Shown here: piece by piece, positions 15,733 through 24,661 of the stretch | Position numbering within the stretch: position 1 is the first letter of the stretch | How the letters are laid out: the number at the start of each line of letters is the position of its first letter | Source: an uncultured Methanobrevibacter sp. | GTDB taxonomy: Archaea; Methanobacteriota; Methanobacteria; Methanobacteriales; Methanobacteriaceae | Direction: 5' to 3' | Assembly: GCF_937898925.1 (NCBI RefSeq) | Contig: NZ_CALDKF010000090.1 | Span: forward strand, 1 to 39,232 | Length of the DNA stretch: 39,232 bases | The notes under the pieces: generated by a model | Told to the model about the DNA's origin: nothing | Database searches by the model: none | The model's input: only the letters and a program-made list of their open reading frames with translations | Made by a program: the position numbers and the translations under genes

Positions 15733-16971
15733 ATGAAAGGATTAATATTGGTTATGGATGGGATGGCAGGCCGTCCTTTGAAAGAGCTTAACAATCAAAC
15801 TACACTACAAGCAGCTAAAACTCCAAATATGGACAAAATGGCAGAAAGAGGAATTACCGGATTAATGGATTCAATTGCTCCTGGAATCATTCCAGGAAGT
15901 GATACAGCACACTTATCCATTTTAGGCTACAACCCATATGAAGTATACACTGGAAGAGGCCCATTTGAAGCTGTTGGTGTTGGCGTAGATGTTATTCCTG
16001 GAGACATAGCATTCAGATGCAACTTTTCAACATCCGATGAAGATGGAATAATTACAGATAGACGTGCAGGAAGAATTAGAGAAGGAACCGATGAGATCAT
16101 AGCAACCTTGAACACAATGAAAATTGAAGGCTATGAAGACATTGAAATCATCTTTAAGGAATCAACTGGACACAGAGCAGTTTTAGTGCTTAGAGGAGAA
16201 GGATTATCCGGTAAAGTAAGCGATGCAGATCCTAAAGTGGAAGGAAACAAACCTAAGACAGTTAAAGCTCTTGATGGAAGTCCAGAAGCAGAAAAAACTG
16301 CAGACTTATTAAACAAATTAGTAATTAAATCTTATGAAATGACTAAAGACCATCCAGTAAATCTCAAAAGAATAGAAGACGGTGAAGCACCTGCAAACAT
16401 AATCATTCCTCGTGGTGCTGGTGAAGTTCCTGAAGTTGAATCAATAAATGACAAATATGAAGTGAACTCTGCATGCATTGCAGAAACCGGGCTCATTATG
16501 GGTATTGGTCGCTTTGCAGGAATGGACATCATTGAAATGGAAGATGTTACTGGTGGAACTGACACAAACCTCGAAAACATCAGAGACACAATCCTAGACC
16601 AAGTAAACAATAGTGAACATGACTTCTTCCTAATAAATATTGATGGTGCAGATGAAGCAGGCCACGATGGTAATGCAGAGGAAAAATTGAAATTCATTGA
16701 AAAGGTTGACGAGGTTGTAATGAGCGAACTCCTTAAATTGGAAGATTGCTATATATTCTTAACTGCAGACCATTCAACACCTATTTCAGTTAAAAACCAT
16801 TCAGGAGACCCAGTCCCTATCTTAATCAACGGTCCTGAAGTTAGAGTGGATGACGTTTGTGAATACAATGAATTTGCTGTTGCAAAAGGTGGAATGTGCA
16901 GAATCAGAGGTGCTGATGTGATGAATATCATGACTGATTTAATGGGATATGCACATAAATTCGGAGCTTAA
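15733..16971 (+). CDS. apgM: 2,3-bisphosphoglycerate-independent phosphoglycerate mutase, archaeal type
   Basis: The 412-residue enzyme interconverts 3- and 2-phosphoglycerate in gluconeogenesis and glycolysis. It belongs to the alkaline phosphatase superfamily: metal site around D9 in LVMDGMAG, catalytic Ser56 in IIPGSDTAHLSILGYNP, FRCNFST near 94-100, NIDGADEAGHDGN near 299-311 and LTADHSTP near 346-353 for the second metal site. The length and the RPL...TTLQAAKTPNMDKMAERG opening are those of archaeal ApgM, shorter than bacterial GpmI. GGTGAA precedes ATG 15733. The glmM gene follows after 59 nt, so the two are probably one operon. Confidence 0.96.
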   Translation: MKGLILVMDGMAGRPLKELNNQTTLQAAKTPNMDKMAERGITGLMDSIAPGIIPGSDTAHLSILGYNPYEVYTGRGPFEAVGVGVDVIPGDIAFRCNFSTSDEDGIITDRRAGRIREGTDEIIATLNTMKIEGYEDIEIIFKESTGHRAVLVLRGEGLSGKVSDADPKVEGNKPKTVKALDGSPEAEKTADLLNKLVIKSYEMTKDHPVNLKRIEDGEAPANIIIPRGAGEVPEVESINDKYEVNSACIAETGLIMGIGRFAGMDIIEMEDVTGGTDTNLENIRDTILDQVNNSEHDFFLINIDGADEAGHDGNAEEKLKFIEKVDEVVMSELLKLEDCYIFLTADHSTPISVKNHSGDPVPILINGPEVRVDDVCEYNEFAVAKGGMCRIRGADVMNIMTDLMGYAHKFGA

Positions 16972-17030
16972 AATCAATAAACTAATGATGATTATATTTC
17001 ACCATTTAATTCGATAAAGGGAGTTAAATC

Positions 17031-18377
17031 ATGACAAATAAAAAACTATTTGGAACTTCTGGAATCAGAGGTAAAATCGGTTCAGAGATTAACTCAGAAC
17101 TAGCATTGAAAATAGGAAAATCACTTGCTAAATACTTAAACAACACTGGAAAAGTTGTTATCGGTTATGATACCAGAACCACCAATAGAATGTTGGAACA
17201 GGCCATTACCGCAGGACTCATTGAACATGGAGTGGATGTTGTTAAGATAGGTATGGTGCCAACCCCTCTTGTAGGTTATGCAACTTTAAAACTTGATGCT
17301 GACGCAGGAATAATGCTTACTGCATCTCACAACCCATCACAGTACAATGGAATAAAGCTTTGGAATAAGAACGGAATGGCTTATACCCCAGAACAGGAAG
17401 AGAAAATAGAGGAAATCTATTATAATCAAGATTTCGGTAAAGTGGAATGGGACAAAATAGGTATTATAAGCCATAACGATGAAATCAAAAAGCAATACAT
17501 CGATGACTTATTGGATATTGTTGACATTAAGCCTGGACTTAAAGTGGTTATTGACTGTGCATGCGGTGCAGGATCCGAACTTTCACCTATCGTATTCAGG
17601 AAAGCAGGATGCGAAGTGATTACCTTGAATTCACAAGTTGATGGATTCTTCCCAGGAAGGAACCCTGAACCTAATGAAGCAAATCTCTCAAGCCTAATGA
17701 AAGCGGTTGTAGCAACCGAATCCGATTTGGGAATTGCACACGACGGTGATGCAGACAGAATGATTACCGTTGATGAAAAGGGAAGAGTTTCTGAGTTCGA
17801 TAAACTTTTAGCACTTGTTTCAAAGAAATTCGGCGGAACTGTTGTAACCACTGTCGATGCAGGATTATGCATGGATGAAGCAATGGAAGAAGTCGGAGGA
17901 AAAGTTCTTAGAACCAAAGTAGGTGACGTAAACGTTGCTGAAGTCATGATTGAAGAAAATGCAAGCTTTGGTGGAGAACCATCAGGTACTTGGTTGCATC
18001 CAGACTTCTGCATGTGCCCAGATGGAATATTGTCTGGTCTTAGAATGGCAGAAATCGTTTCCAAGGAAGGAAAATTATCCGAACTTCTTGAAAAGTTCCA
18101 TCAATACCCTCATATGAGAGAAAAGGTAATCTGTTCCAAAGAAGAGAAATTCAAAGTCATGGAAAACATGGAAAATCTTTTAAAAGGTGCATTTGATGAC
18201 ATAAAGGACATCAATACAATCGATGGAATCAGATTAAGCTTCAATGATGGAAGCTGGGTTTTAGTCAGACCTTCTGGAACTGAAGATTATGTGAGAATAA
18301 CTTTAGAAGCTAAAACAGAAGAAAAGGCTGAAGAAATCAAAGAAACTTGCATTAAAATCATTAAAGAGAATATTTAA
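17031..18377 (+). CDS. glmM: Phosphoglucosamine mutase (paralogue 1)
   Basis: The 448-residue alpha-D-phosphohexomutase converts glucosamine-6-phosphate to glucosamine-1-phosphate, the step before GlmU. Domain landmarks are LFGTSGIRG (6-14), the phosphoserine loop LTASHNPSQYNG with Ser99, metal-binding HDGDADRM near 237-244, sugar-binding GGEPSGT near 319-325 and the phosphate loop RPSGTEDYVRI near 416-426. The GEPSG sequence distinguishes it from the second mutase at 26280-27641, which reads GEENGG. ATG 17031 follows GGGAG. It is downstream of apgM, and glmU is 0.8 kb further on, so sugar-nucleotide synthesis for cell wall and glycans is concentrated here. Confidence 0.9.
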   Translation: MTNKKLFGTSGIRGKIGSEINSELALKIGKSLAKYLNNTGKVVIGYDTRTTNRMLEQAITAGLIEHGVDVVKIGMVPTPLVGYATLKLDADAGIMLTASHNPSQYNGIKLWNKNGMAYTPEQEEKIEEIYYNQDFGKVEWDKIGIISHNDEIKKQYIDDLLDIVDIKPGLKVVIDCACGAGSELSPIVFRKAGCEVITLNSQVDGFFPGRNPEPNEANLSSLMKAVVATESDLGIAHDGDADRMITVDEKGRVSEFDKLLALVSKKFGGTVVTTVDAGLCMDEAMEEVGGKVLRTKVGDVNVAEVMIEENASFGGEPSGTWLHPDFCMCPDGILSGLRMAEIVSKEGKLSELLEKFHQYPHMREKVICSKEEKFKVMENMENLLKGAFDDIKDINTIDGIRLSFNDGSWVLVRPSGTEDYVRITLEAKTEEKAEEIKETCIKIIKENI

Positions 18378-18490
18378 TTATTCTCTAAATTTTTTTATGA
18401 AAAAATAAGTAGTTTTGATGATTGCGAATTAAATTTTTGTAAATAAATTTTAAAAAGTAAAATAGCAATCGAGAAAATAAGGACAGGAAA

Positions 18491-18550
18491 ATAGCTAAAA
18501 AAATAGCTAAAAAAATAGCTAAAAAAATAGCTAAAAAAATAGCTAAAAAA
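18491..18550 (+). repeat. Five-copy perfect tandem 12-mer ATAGCTAAAAAA
   Basis: Five exact head-to-tail copies run from 18491 to 18550 between the convergent glmM and rubredoxin genes. Single copies of the same unit occur near 28360. Without spacers it is not a CRISPR; it is a slippage-prone minisatellite, useful for strain typing. Confidence 0.95.
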
Positions 18551-18605
18551 ATAAAAAAGAAAAAGTTTTAATCAAGCGTTAAAACTTGAAGAATTATCCG
18601 AAAAC

Positions 18606-18767
18606 TTATTCATCTTCGGTAATAATTCCTTCAATACCTGCAGCACATTGAGGGCATACCCAGTCATCAGGGAAGTCTTCGATAGGTCCTGCTGGTACTT
18701 TGTAAGTTTCATCTCCGGTTTCAGAGTCCCAAGTGTATTCACAATGCATACATACATATTTTACCAT
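18606..18767 (-). CDS. Rubredoxin
   Basis: A 53-residue rubredoxin: MVKYVCMHCEYTWDSETGD at the N-terminus gives Cys6-x2-Cys9, and DDWVCPQCAAG near the C-terminus gives Cys38-x2-Cys41; Tyr11, Trp13, Pro39 and the acidic surface are also typical. The four cysteines bind a single iron, and the protein carries single electrons, usually to peroxide- or oxygen-reducing enzymes such as rubrerythrin or flavodiiron protein in methanogens. ATG 18767 is preceded by GGTGAT. A longer open frame covering the same bases in another phase (18572-18757) has no such motifs and is a shadow. It has a good TATA box 70 nt upstream. Confidence 0.95.
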   Translation of the reverse strand: MVKYVCMHCEYTWDSETGDETYKVPAGPIEDFPDDWVCPQCAAGIEGIITEDE

Positions 18768-18836
18768 ATAATCACCTTTTTAAATTTAATTAATCAAATA
18801 ATTAGTTAATTAACTATAATTCTATTATGTACAAAC

Positions 18837-18844
18837 TTATATAA
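18837..18844 (-). promoter_or_regulatory. Rubredoxin TATA box
   Basis: Read on the minus strand, TTATATAA is preceded by an A-rich BRE-like AAAGTTTTT. Transcription would start near 18815, leaving a leader of roughly 48 nt with the GGTGAT ribosome site. Confidence 0.5.
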
Positions 18845-19118
18845 AAAACTTTTTCAATTAATATGGTTCTTAATCAATCAAACATTTTTCACATAGAATT
18901 CCATATAGTATTTATATATAAAAATATAAAAAATGAAATAATTTAAATAATTATTTAAATGAATAAAAAGTAATATAAAAATAAGGTATCTAATATTGAT
19001 TTAAAATATTAAAATTTCATTGAAAAAAAATATTTTTTAACAATGTAGATTTAGTTTAAAACACGATTAAATAATAAATTAAAAATTAGTAATTTAATGA
19101 TTAAATCACCACTAGATT

Positions 19119-19135
19119 AAAAAAAAAAAAAAAAA
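19119..19135 (+). repeat. Homopolymeric A tract (17 A)
   Basis: Seventeen consecutive A residues end 28 nt before the GTG start codon of glmU, in its probable promoter or leader. Length is liable to vary by slippage and to sequencing error. Confidence 0.9.
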
Positions 19136-19163
19136 TAAATTAATAATTATTGGGAGGAATTAG

Positions 19164-20480
19164 GTGAAAGCTATAATCTTAAGTGCAGGTGAAGGAACAA
19201 GAATGAGACCTTTGACTCTCACAAAACCTAAAACAATGTTGCCTGTTGCTGGAAAACCTATTATTCAATATAATATAGAGGCACTGCGAGACTGTGGTGT
19301 GAAAGACATTCTTCTTATTGTAGGATATAAGGAAGAAATTGTTAGAAATTACTTTAAGGACGGTTCCCATCTTGGAGTGAATATCAGTTATGCTACACAA
19401 AGCAAATTGGAAGGAACTGCAGATGCAATTGGCTATGGAAAAGACTTCATTGAAGATAGCTTAATCACTCTTAATGGAGATATCATATTGGATGTGGACA
19501 TCCTTAGTGAAATCATTGAAGATTATGAAAAATCAAAACCGGACACATTAATGGTTCTTACAGAAGTTGAAGATCCAAGTGCATTCGGTGTTGTTGAATT
19601 GGATGGAGACAACATCATTAATATTGTTGAAAAGCCTAAAAAAGGTGAAGCTCCAAGTAATTTGATTAACACTGGAATCTATATTTTCAATAAGGACATC
19701 TTTGATAAAATTGACAAGACTGAAGTTTCTCCAAGAGGAGAATACGAAATCACAGATTCCTTATCCCTTCAAATAGCTGATGGAAAAGTAGTTAAAGGAC
19801 ATAAAACCACTAAAGAATGGATGGACATCGGAAAGCCATGGGAATTGATTGAAATCAACGAAGAATTGCTCAATCATATTGAAGGGGAAATCAAAGGAAC
19901 TGTCGAAGAGGGAGTTACAATCCATGGAGAAGTATTTTTAGATGAAGGCAGCCTTCTCCGTTCTGGAGTTTACATTAAAGGTCCTGTTTACATCGGTAAA
20001 AACTGTGACATTGGACCAAACTCATACATTAGAGGAAATTCCTACTTTGGAGATAACGTCCACATAGGTAATGCTGTGGAAATCAAGAACTCAATCATTA
20101 TGGAAAACACCAATGTAAGCCATTTAAGTTATGTAGGTGACTCCATTTTAGGTTCCAACTGTAATATTGCAGCTGGAACAAACATTGCTAATTTACGTTT
20201 TGACAATAAGACTGTAAAAACAACTATTAAAAATAAGAAAACAGATACTGGAAGACGTAAATTAGGTGCGATTGTAGGAGACTCTGTAAAAACTGGAATC
20301 AACTCAAGCTTAAGCCCTGGAGTCAAGATAGGGGTGAGGGCTACAATCGGTTCTGGTGTCTTATTGTATGAAGACTTAGAGTCCGACATGAGAGTCTTGG
20401 TTAAGCAAGAGCATATTTTCCAAAACAAAAAGGAAACTGGACAAATCTCTTTGGAAGAAGCAGAAGAGAATAAAGAATAA
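19164..20480 (+). CDS. glmU: Bifunctional glucosamine-1-phosphate N-acetyltransferase / UTP uridylyltransferase, archaeal type
   Basis: The 438-residue protein begins with the nucleotidyltransferase signature AIILSAGEGTRMRPLTLTKP (residues 3-22), has LNGDI near 106-110 for metal and product binding and INTGIYIFNKDIF near 166-178. Residues from about 245 form a left-handed beta-helix of hexapeptide repeats (VYIGKNCDIGPNSYIRG, SILGSNCNIAAGTNIANL), the acetyltransferase half. Together they would make UDP-GlcNAc from glucosamine-1-phosphate. In archaea close relatives can have broader sugar-1-phosphate use, so exact specificity is not certain. The start is GTG with a strong GGGAGGA site. Product feeds pseudomurein and glycoprotein sugars; GlmM is encoded upstream. 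Confidence 0.88.
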   Translation: MKAIILSAGEGTRMRPLTLTKPKTMLPVAGKPIIQYNIEALRDCGVKDILLIVGYKEEIVRNYFKDGSHLGVNISYATQSKLEGTADAIGYGKDFIEDSLITLNGDIILDVDILSEIIEDYEKSKPDTLMVLTEVEDPSAFGVVELDGDNIINIVEKPKKGEAPSNLINTGIYIFNKDIFDKIDKTEVSPRGEYEITDSLSLQIADGKVVKGHKTTKEWMDIGKPWELIEINEELLNHIEGEIKGTVEEGVTIHGEVFLDEGSLLRSGVYIKGPVYIGKNCDIGPNSYIRGNSYFGDNVHIGNAVEIKNSIIMENTNVSHLSYVGDSILGSNCNIAAGTNIANLRFDNKTVKTTIKNKKTDTGRRKLGAIVGDSVKTGINSSLSPGVKIGVRATIGSGVLLYEDLESDMRVLVKQEHIFQNKKETGQISLEEAEENKE

Positions 20481-20612
20481 TGAAAAATTAATGAAAATTA
20501 TATTAATTAATTTTCAATTTTAAAAAAAATAACTAAAAATTATTAATAAAATAATGCAATTATATTTATTAATTCATATGATTAATAAAAAAAATTAAAA
20601 GAGGAGTATATT

Positions 20613-21089
20613 ATGAAACTCAATGACCCCGTAAAAATATTCCCTGGTGCACAAGTAATCGGTGATGTTGAAATTGGTGAAAACTGTTCCATTTGGCATG
20701 GTGCAGTTATTCGAGGAGATGTAGGTCCTATAAGAATTGGTAAAAACTCCAATGTGCAGGACAACTGTGTTCTTCACACTTCAGCAAACTTGACTCTTAA
20801 GATTGGAGACAATGTGTCCATAGGACATGGTGCTGTAGTTCATGGATGTGAAATTGATGACAATGTTCTTATAGGAATGAATGCCACTGTTTTAAATGGT
20901 GCTAAAATTGGAAAGAACTCCATTGTAGGTGCTGGAGCAGTAGTCAGTGAAAATAAGGTATTTCCAGAAAACAGCTTAATATTAGGAGTTCCTGGAAAGC
21001 TTATTAAGGAAACTACACAAGAACAAAGAGACCATATTATTTGGAATGCATCACACTATGTTGAACTTGCAAATGAATACGATGATTAA
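20613..21089 (+). CDS. Gamma-carbonic anhydrase-like left-handed beta-helix protein
   Basis: The 158-residue protein consists of hexapeptide repeats typical of the gamma-carbonic anhydrase/YrdA family. The three metal-binding histidines are present: His55 in NCVLHTS, His72 in SIGHGAVVHG and His77 in the same segment, and WHGAVIRGDVGPI (28-40) matches the family core. Trimeric zinc or iron enzyme hydrating CO2 is possible; YrdA-like members often lack measured activity because they miss the acidic proton-shuttle loop, which I also do not see here. AGAGGAG precedes the ATG. It lies between glmU and hisC on the same strand. Confidence 0.88.
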   Translation: MKLNDPVKIFPGAQVIGDVEIGENCSIWHGAVIRGDVGPIRIGKNSNVQDNCVLHTSANLTLKIGDNVSIGHGAVVHGCEIDDNVLIGMNATVLNGAKIGKNSIVGAGAVVSENKVFPENSLILGVPGKLIKETTQEQRDHIIWNASHYVELANEYDD

Positions 21090-21204
21090 ATCATCTATTC
21101 ATCAACTTTTTTTATAAATAAATTTAAAATTTATAATCATCTTATCATAATGCTAATTAAATGCTGGCTATCAAAGATTAAAAAATATTCAAGAAGGTAA
21201 AATA

Positions 21205-22329
21205 ATGAAAGTACGTAAAGAAGTAGAGGAATTAGACCCTTATGTTCCTGGGAGATCAAAAGAGGAAATCGCACAGGAATTTGGAGTTAAAAAAGAAGAT
21301 ATCATCAAATTGGGATCTAATGAAAACCCATGGGGACCATCTCCAAAAGTAAAGGAAGCTATTGAAAAAGAACTTGCAAACATTAACAGATACCCTGAAT
21401 CCGATTTGGAAGAACTTAAAAAGGAATTTGCAAGATACTCCAATGTAAAGCCAGAACAGATAATCGTTGGAGGAGATGGTGCAGATGAGCTTATTGACAC
21501 TTTAGCAAAAACCTTCATTGAACCTGGTGACGAATTTATAGTCCCTTTACCTTCTTACATGTATTATGAATTCTTATTCAAGCCATATGGTGCAATTCCA
21601 AATTATGCAAAATGGAATTTGGAAACAAATACCCTTGATTTGGATTCTGTACTCAATGCAATAAATGAAAAAACAAAGATGCTATTCCTATGCACACCAA
21701 ATAACCCAACTGGAGCATTGATTTCACAAGATGAGTTAAGAGCAATTCTCGATAAAACCAATAAATCCAAAGGCGGAGTTTGTGATGCAGTAGTTGTAAT
21801 AGATGAAGCGTACTTTGAGTACTCCCTAACCAACAATGTAAACCTTTTAGATGAGTATGACAATATTTTCATTCTTAGAACAATGTCTAAAGTAATGGGG
21901 CTTGCAGGAATGAGAATAGGCTATGGTATTTCAAGCAAGGAAATCATTGAATTCATGCACAGGATCAAGCCTGTCTTCTCACTTACAAAACTTTCATATA
22001 TAGCTGCTCTCACTACAATAAAAGACACAGAATACATTGAAAAGTCCATTAAGGATGGAATAGAAAGCAGAGATTTCCTATATGATGAGATATCAAAAAT
22101 GAAATCCGTTAAAGTCTATAAATCATATTCCAATTTCATGTTGATTGACATTCATGATACAGGTTACACAGCTGCAGAGATTACAAGAGAATTCATGAAA
22201 AGGGGAATGATTGTAAGGGATTGCACTTCCTTTAAGGGATTAGACGAATATTACTTTAGGATAAGCATTTGTACATTGGAAGAAGATAAGAAATTCCTAG
22301 AAGTTATGAGAGAAATATTGAATGAATAA
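21205..22329 (+). CDS. hisC: Histidinol-phosphate aminotransferase
   Basis: The 374-residue class I/II aminotransferase transfers an amino group to imidazole acetol phosphate in histidine synthesis. The signature elements are LGSNENPWGPSPKV (36-49), GGDGADELID (89-98) for PLP phosphate contact, CTPNNPTGALI (163-173), VIDEAYFEY (198-206) and the PLP-binding Lys229 in RTMSKVMGLAGMRIGYG. The length and the N-terminal YVPGRSKEEIAQEFG are those of archaeal HisC. It is not in a histidine operon; other his genes are not in this window, as usual for scattered methanogen his genes. AGAAGGT is its ribosome site. Confidence 0.94.
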   Translation: MKVRKEVEELDPYVPGRSKEEIAQEFGVKKEDIIKLGSNENPWGPSPKVKEAIEKELANINRYPESDLEELKKEFARYSNVKPEQIIVGGDGADELIDTLAKTFIEPGDEFIVPLPSYMYYEFLFKPYGAIPNYAKWNLETNTLDLDSVLNAINEKTKMLFLCTPNNPTGALISQDELRAILDKTNKSKGGVCDAVVVIDEAYFEYSLTNNVNLLDEYDNIFILRTMSKVMGLAGMRIGYGISSKEIIEFMHRIKPVFSLTKLSYIAALTTIKDTEYIEKSIKDGIESRDFLYDEISKMKSVKVYKSYSNFMLIDIHDTGYTAAEITREFMKRGMIVRDCTSFKGLDEYYFRISICTLEEDKKFLEVMREILNE

Positions 22330-22375
22330 ATTAAAAATGAAAAAATACTAACTATAATATTAAAGGTTTGATAAA

Positions 22376-23086
22376 ATGGAATACAGCGTTACAGTAACAT
22401 CATCAATTGAATATCCGAAAAATATGTCTTTTGTAATATTCTTAGCAAAATGCCCTCTAAGATGCCCATATTGCAGCAATAGCGAAATATTGGAAGAGGG
22501 AACTGAAATCAGTCTGGAAGAGATATATGAAAAGATTGATGATTCTGCAATGTTTATGGATGCTGTTGTTGTTTCAGGCGGAGAACCTTTAGTCCAATAT
22601 GAAGATGTTATTGAAATCTTCAAATATGTTAGGGAAATTGGCCTTAAGACCAAATTGGATACAAGTGGAGTTTACCCAGATAGACTTCAAAAAATACTTG
22701 ATTTAGGATTAGTGGATTATGTGGCTATGGATGTTAAGGCTCCATTCGACAAATACAATGAAGTCATCAATGCAGACATTGGGCAAAAGGTAAAAGAATC
22801 CATGGAAATTGTAAATAGATATGATGATATCACTTTAGAATGCAGAACAACTTATTGTCCAAAATTGCTCACAGAAGAAGACCTTTTTACAATAGTTGAT
22901 GAAGTTGAATGTGACTTATACACCATTCAGCAATTTAGAAACAGATGCGTTTTAGATGAATCATTGGCAGATGCAGAAGAGCCAAACCCTCATGACATGG
23001 AGGATATCGCTAAAAGGATCAAAGAGGCATATCCTAATCAGGACATAAATGTGAAAACTGCAGAATTTGGTCAAAAAAGCATTTAA
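22376..23086 (+). CDS. Radical SAM protein, anaerobic ribonucleotide reductase activase-like (NrdG-related)
   Basis: The 236-residue protein carries the radical SAM cluster motif Cys26-x3-Cys30-x2-Cys33 in AKCPLRCPYCSNSE, followed by VVVSGGEPLVQYEDV near 65-79 and LKLDTSG-like LKTKLDTSGVYP near 92-103. Such proteins are annotated as NrdG-type glycyl-radical activases or pyruvate formate-lyase activating enzyme relatives. Compared with classic NrdG (about 150-200 residues) it is longer, with a C-terminal extension including QQFRNRCVLDESLAD. No glycyl radical enzyme gene adjoins it, so the partner is unknown. It is 46 nt after hisC and probably in the same transcript. Confidence 0.82.
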   Translation: MEYSVTVTSSIEYPKNMSFVIFLAKCPLRCPYCSNSEILEEGTEISLEEIYEKIDDSAMFMDAVVVSGGEPLVQYEDVIEIFKYVREIGLKTKLDTSGVYPDRLQKILDLGLVDYVAMDVKAPFDKYNEVINADIGQKVKESMEIVNRYDDITLECRTTYCPKLLTEEDLFTIVDEVECDLYTIQQFRNRCVLDESLADAEEPNPHDMEDIAKRIKEAYPNQDINVKTAEFGQKSI

Positions 23087-23273
23087 ATAGCTATTTAAAA
23101 ATTGTTCATATTCATAAGTTCAATTGAAATCAATTTAAATTAATCAAATTGAAAACTTGAAAAATAAATAGATAAGTTTATTAATTTTTCAATAAAGATA
23201 ATAATATAATTAAGATTACTTAATTATTTATTTAGACTATTTTTTATTAAAAGTCTCCAAAAAAGGTGATAAA

Positions 23274-24410
23274 ATGCCAATCATGTCCTTTGGAAGTCAG
23301 AACATAAATATAATCACAAATAAAAAAGCTATGACTGTAAGGAAACTATGGAAAACACCTTTGAAAGTTGGAGACAGACTTCATTGCTATTGGAATTTAG
23401 CTTCTAAAGAAAAAAAGAAAATTTTTGAAGCTCAGGTTACTGACGTTAAGACACTCCCATTTAAAGAAATCAAAAACAATGATAAGCTAGCCCAAGAGGA
23501 AGGATACGAAGATTCCAAGGAGATGGTTAGGGAATTTAAAAAAATGTATCCTGATGGAATCTCTGATGAAGATTTATTCCAGGTAATCTATTTTGAAAAG
23601 CTAGACATCAACAAATGGAAAGGGGAAAAAATCGACCAAAAAGAGATGATTACTCAAAGGGCAGACATTTTATTTGATACAGGTAAATACGACAAGTCTG
23701 TATTATGTTATAATGCTGCTTTAAAGATTGATCCAAATGATGTTTATCTTTTAAACAAAAAAGGAGACAATTTAAGCAGGCTCGACCGTTTTGATGAATC
23801 CATTGAATGTTATGACAAGGCTTTGGAAATTGAAGGAGATAATGAATACATCTGGAACAACAAGGCAATAGCTATGCTTAACTCTGGTAATATAGATGCG
23901 GCGCTTGAAGCGAGTGATGGTGCATTGAATGCAAACCCTAACAATCCAGTGGTTCTCTATTGGAGAGGATTCATTTTGGAAATCCTGGCAGAATTCGATA
24001 AGGCTTTGGAAGTTTATGACAAGCTGATTACCATCGATGACACAAACCCTGAAGTTTGGAATGCACGTGGAAATGTATTGACTGATATGGAAAGGCCTGA
24101 AGAGGCATTGGAAGCATATGACAAGGCATTGGAATTATGTTTGGAAGATTCTGAAATAGATGCAACAGCACAAAACAGGAAAGGAAATGCTCTCCTTGAT
24201 CTTGGTAGATTTGAAGAGGCAATTGAATGTTATGACAAAGCGATAGAGCTTGAGCCAAGAAACACTTCATTCCTATTGAACAAAGGAGTTGTGTTGATGG
24301 AACTTGACAGATTCGATGAAGCAGAAATCCTTTTCACTAAAGTTCTTGCTCTAGACCCATCAAACGATGATGCAAGAGTATTGAAAATGGAATGTTTGGA
24401 AAATATGTAA
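23274..24410 (+). CDS. ASCH/PUA-like domain fused to TPR repeats
   Basis: Of 378 residues, the first 115 look like an ASCH (PUA-fold) domain: KAMTVRKLWKTPLKVGD, LHCYWNLASKEKKKIF, EAQVTDVKTLPF and a terminal DLFQVIYFEKL. ASCH domains bind RNA or modified nucleosides, or act as small RNA-processing enzymes. Residues 125 to the end form about seven tetratricopeptide repeats of the ALxxYDKALEIxP type with characteristic 34-residue spacing, a scaffold for protein partners. The combination suggests an RNA-binding adaptor, but no partner is visible. AAAAAAGGTGAT precedes the ATG. It is the last gene of the plus-strand run. Confidence 0.75.
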   Translation: MPIMSFGSQNINIITNKKAMTVRKLWKTPLKVGDRLHCYWNLASKEKKKIFEAQVTDVKTLPFKEIKNNDKLAQEEGYEDSKEMVREFKKMYPDGISDEDLFQVIYFEKLDINKWKGEKIDQKEMITQRADILFDTGKYDKSVLCYNAALKIDPNDVYLLNKKGDNLSRLDRFDESIECYDKALEIEGDNEYIWNNKAIAMLNSGNIDAALEASDGALNANPNNPVVLYWRGFILEILAEFDKALEVYDKLITIDDTNPEVWNARGNVLTDMERPEEALEAYDKALELCLEDSEIDATAQNRKGNALLDLGRFEEAIECYDKAIELEPRNTSFLLNKGVVLMELDRFDEAEILFTKVLALDPSNDDARVLKMECLENM

Positions 24411-24483
24411 CTCTTTTTTTAAATTTTTATCTAATAATTATTTTTATCTAACTTAAAATTTTTTATCTATTTTTTACTATTTT
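24411..24483 (+). terminator. T-rich tract after the ASCH-TPR gene
   Basis: Repeated T runs (CTTTTTTTT beginning at 24413, then further T4-T6 runs to about 24480) directly follow the stop codon and lie between convergent genes. This is the usual form of an archaeal terminator. Confidence 0.45.
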
Positions 24484-24661
24484 TAACTACTTTTATGATA
24501 ATTAATTGGTTTATGTAGATTATTGAATTAATAATAAATAAAAAAAGAATTTGAATTAATTTAATTAAAATAATGATTAATTAAAAATAAGTTTACCATA
24601 TATAACCATATTTTAATAATAGTTAAAAATAAAATAATGAAAAGAAAAATTTATGTAAAAA

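Larger units (their letters stand above)
18768..19163. other. Divergent intergenic region rubredoxin / glmU
   Basis: Very AT-rich 396-nt region holding the rubredoxin promoter on one side and a 17-A homopolymer close to glmU on the other. No gene or RNA structure is seen. Confidence 0.5.

Noticed and set aside
17426..18064. A 212-codon frame antisense to glmM
   Set aside because: Composition is Ser/Pro/Thr-rich as expected of the reverse of a coding frame, with no domain; the plus-strand gene is certain.
18491..18550. CRISPR array
   Set aside because: The units are adjacent 12-mers without spacers, and no cas gene is near; no other array-like repeats were seen in the window.
18572..18757. 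A 61-codon minus-strand frame overlapping the rubredoxin gene
   Set aside because: It has no family motif and is in a different phase from the frame with two CxxC pairs and a GGTGAT site, which is the true gene (18606-18767).
18828..18833. TGTACA hexamer near the rubredoxin promoter, as used by TrpY in a related methanogen
   Set aside because: A single short palindrome in AT-rich DNA, before a gene with no link to tryptophan, is not meaningful.
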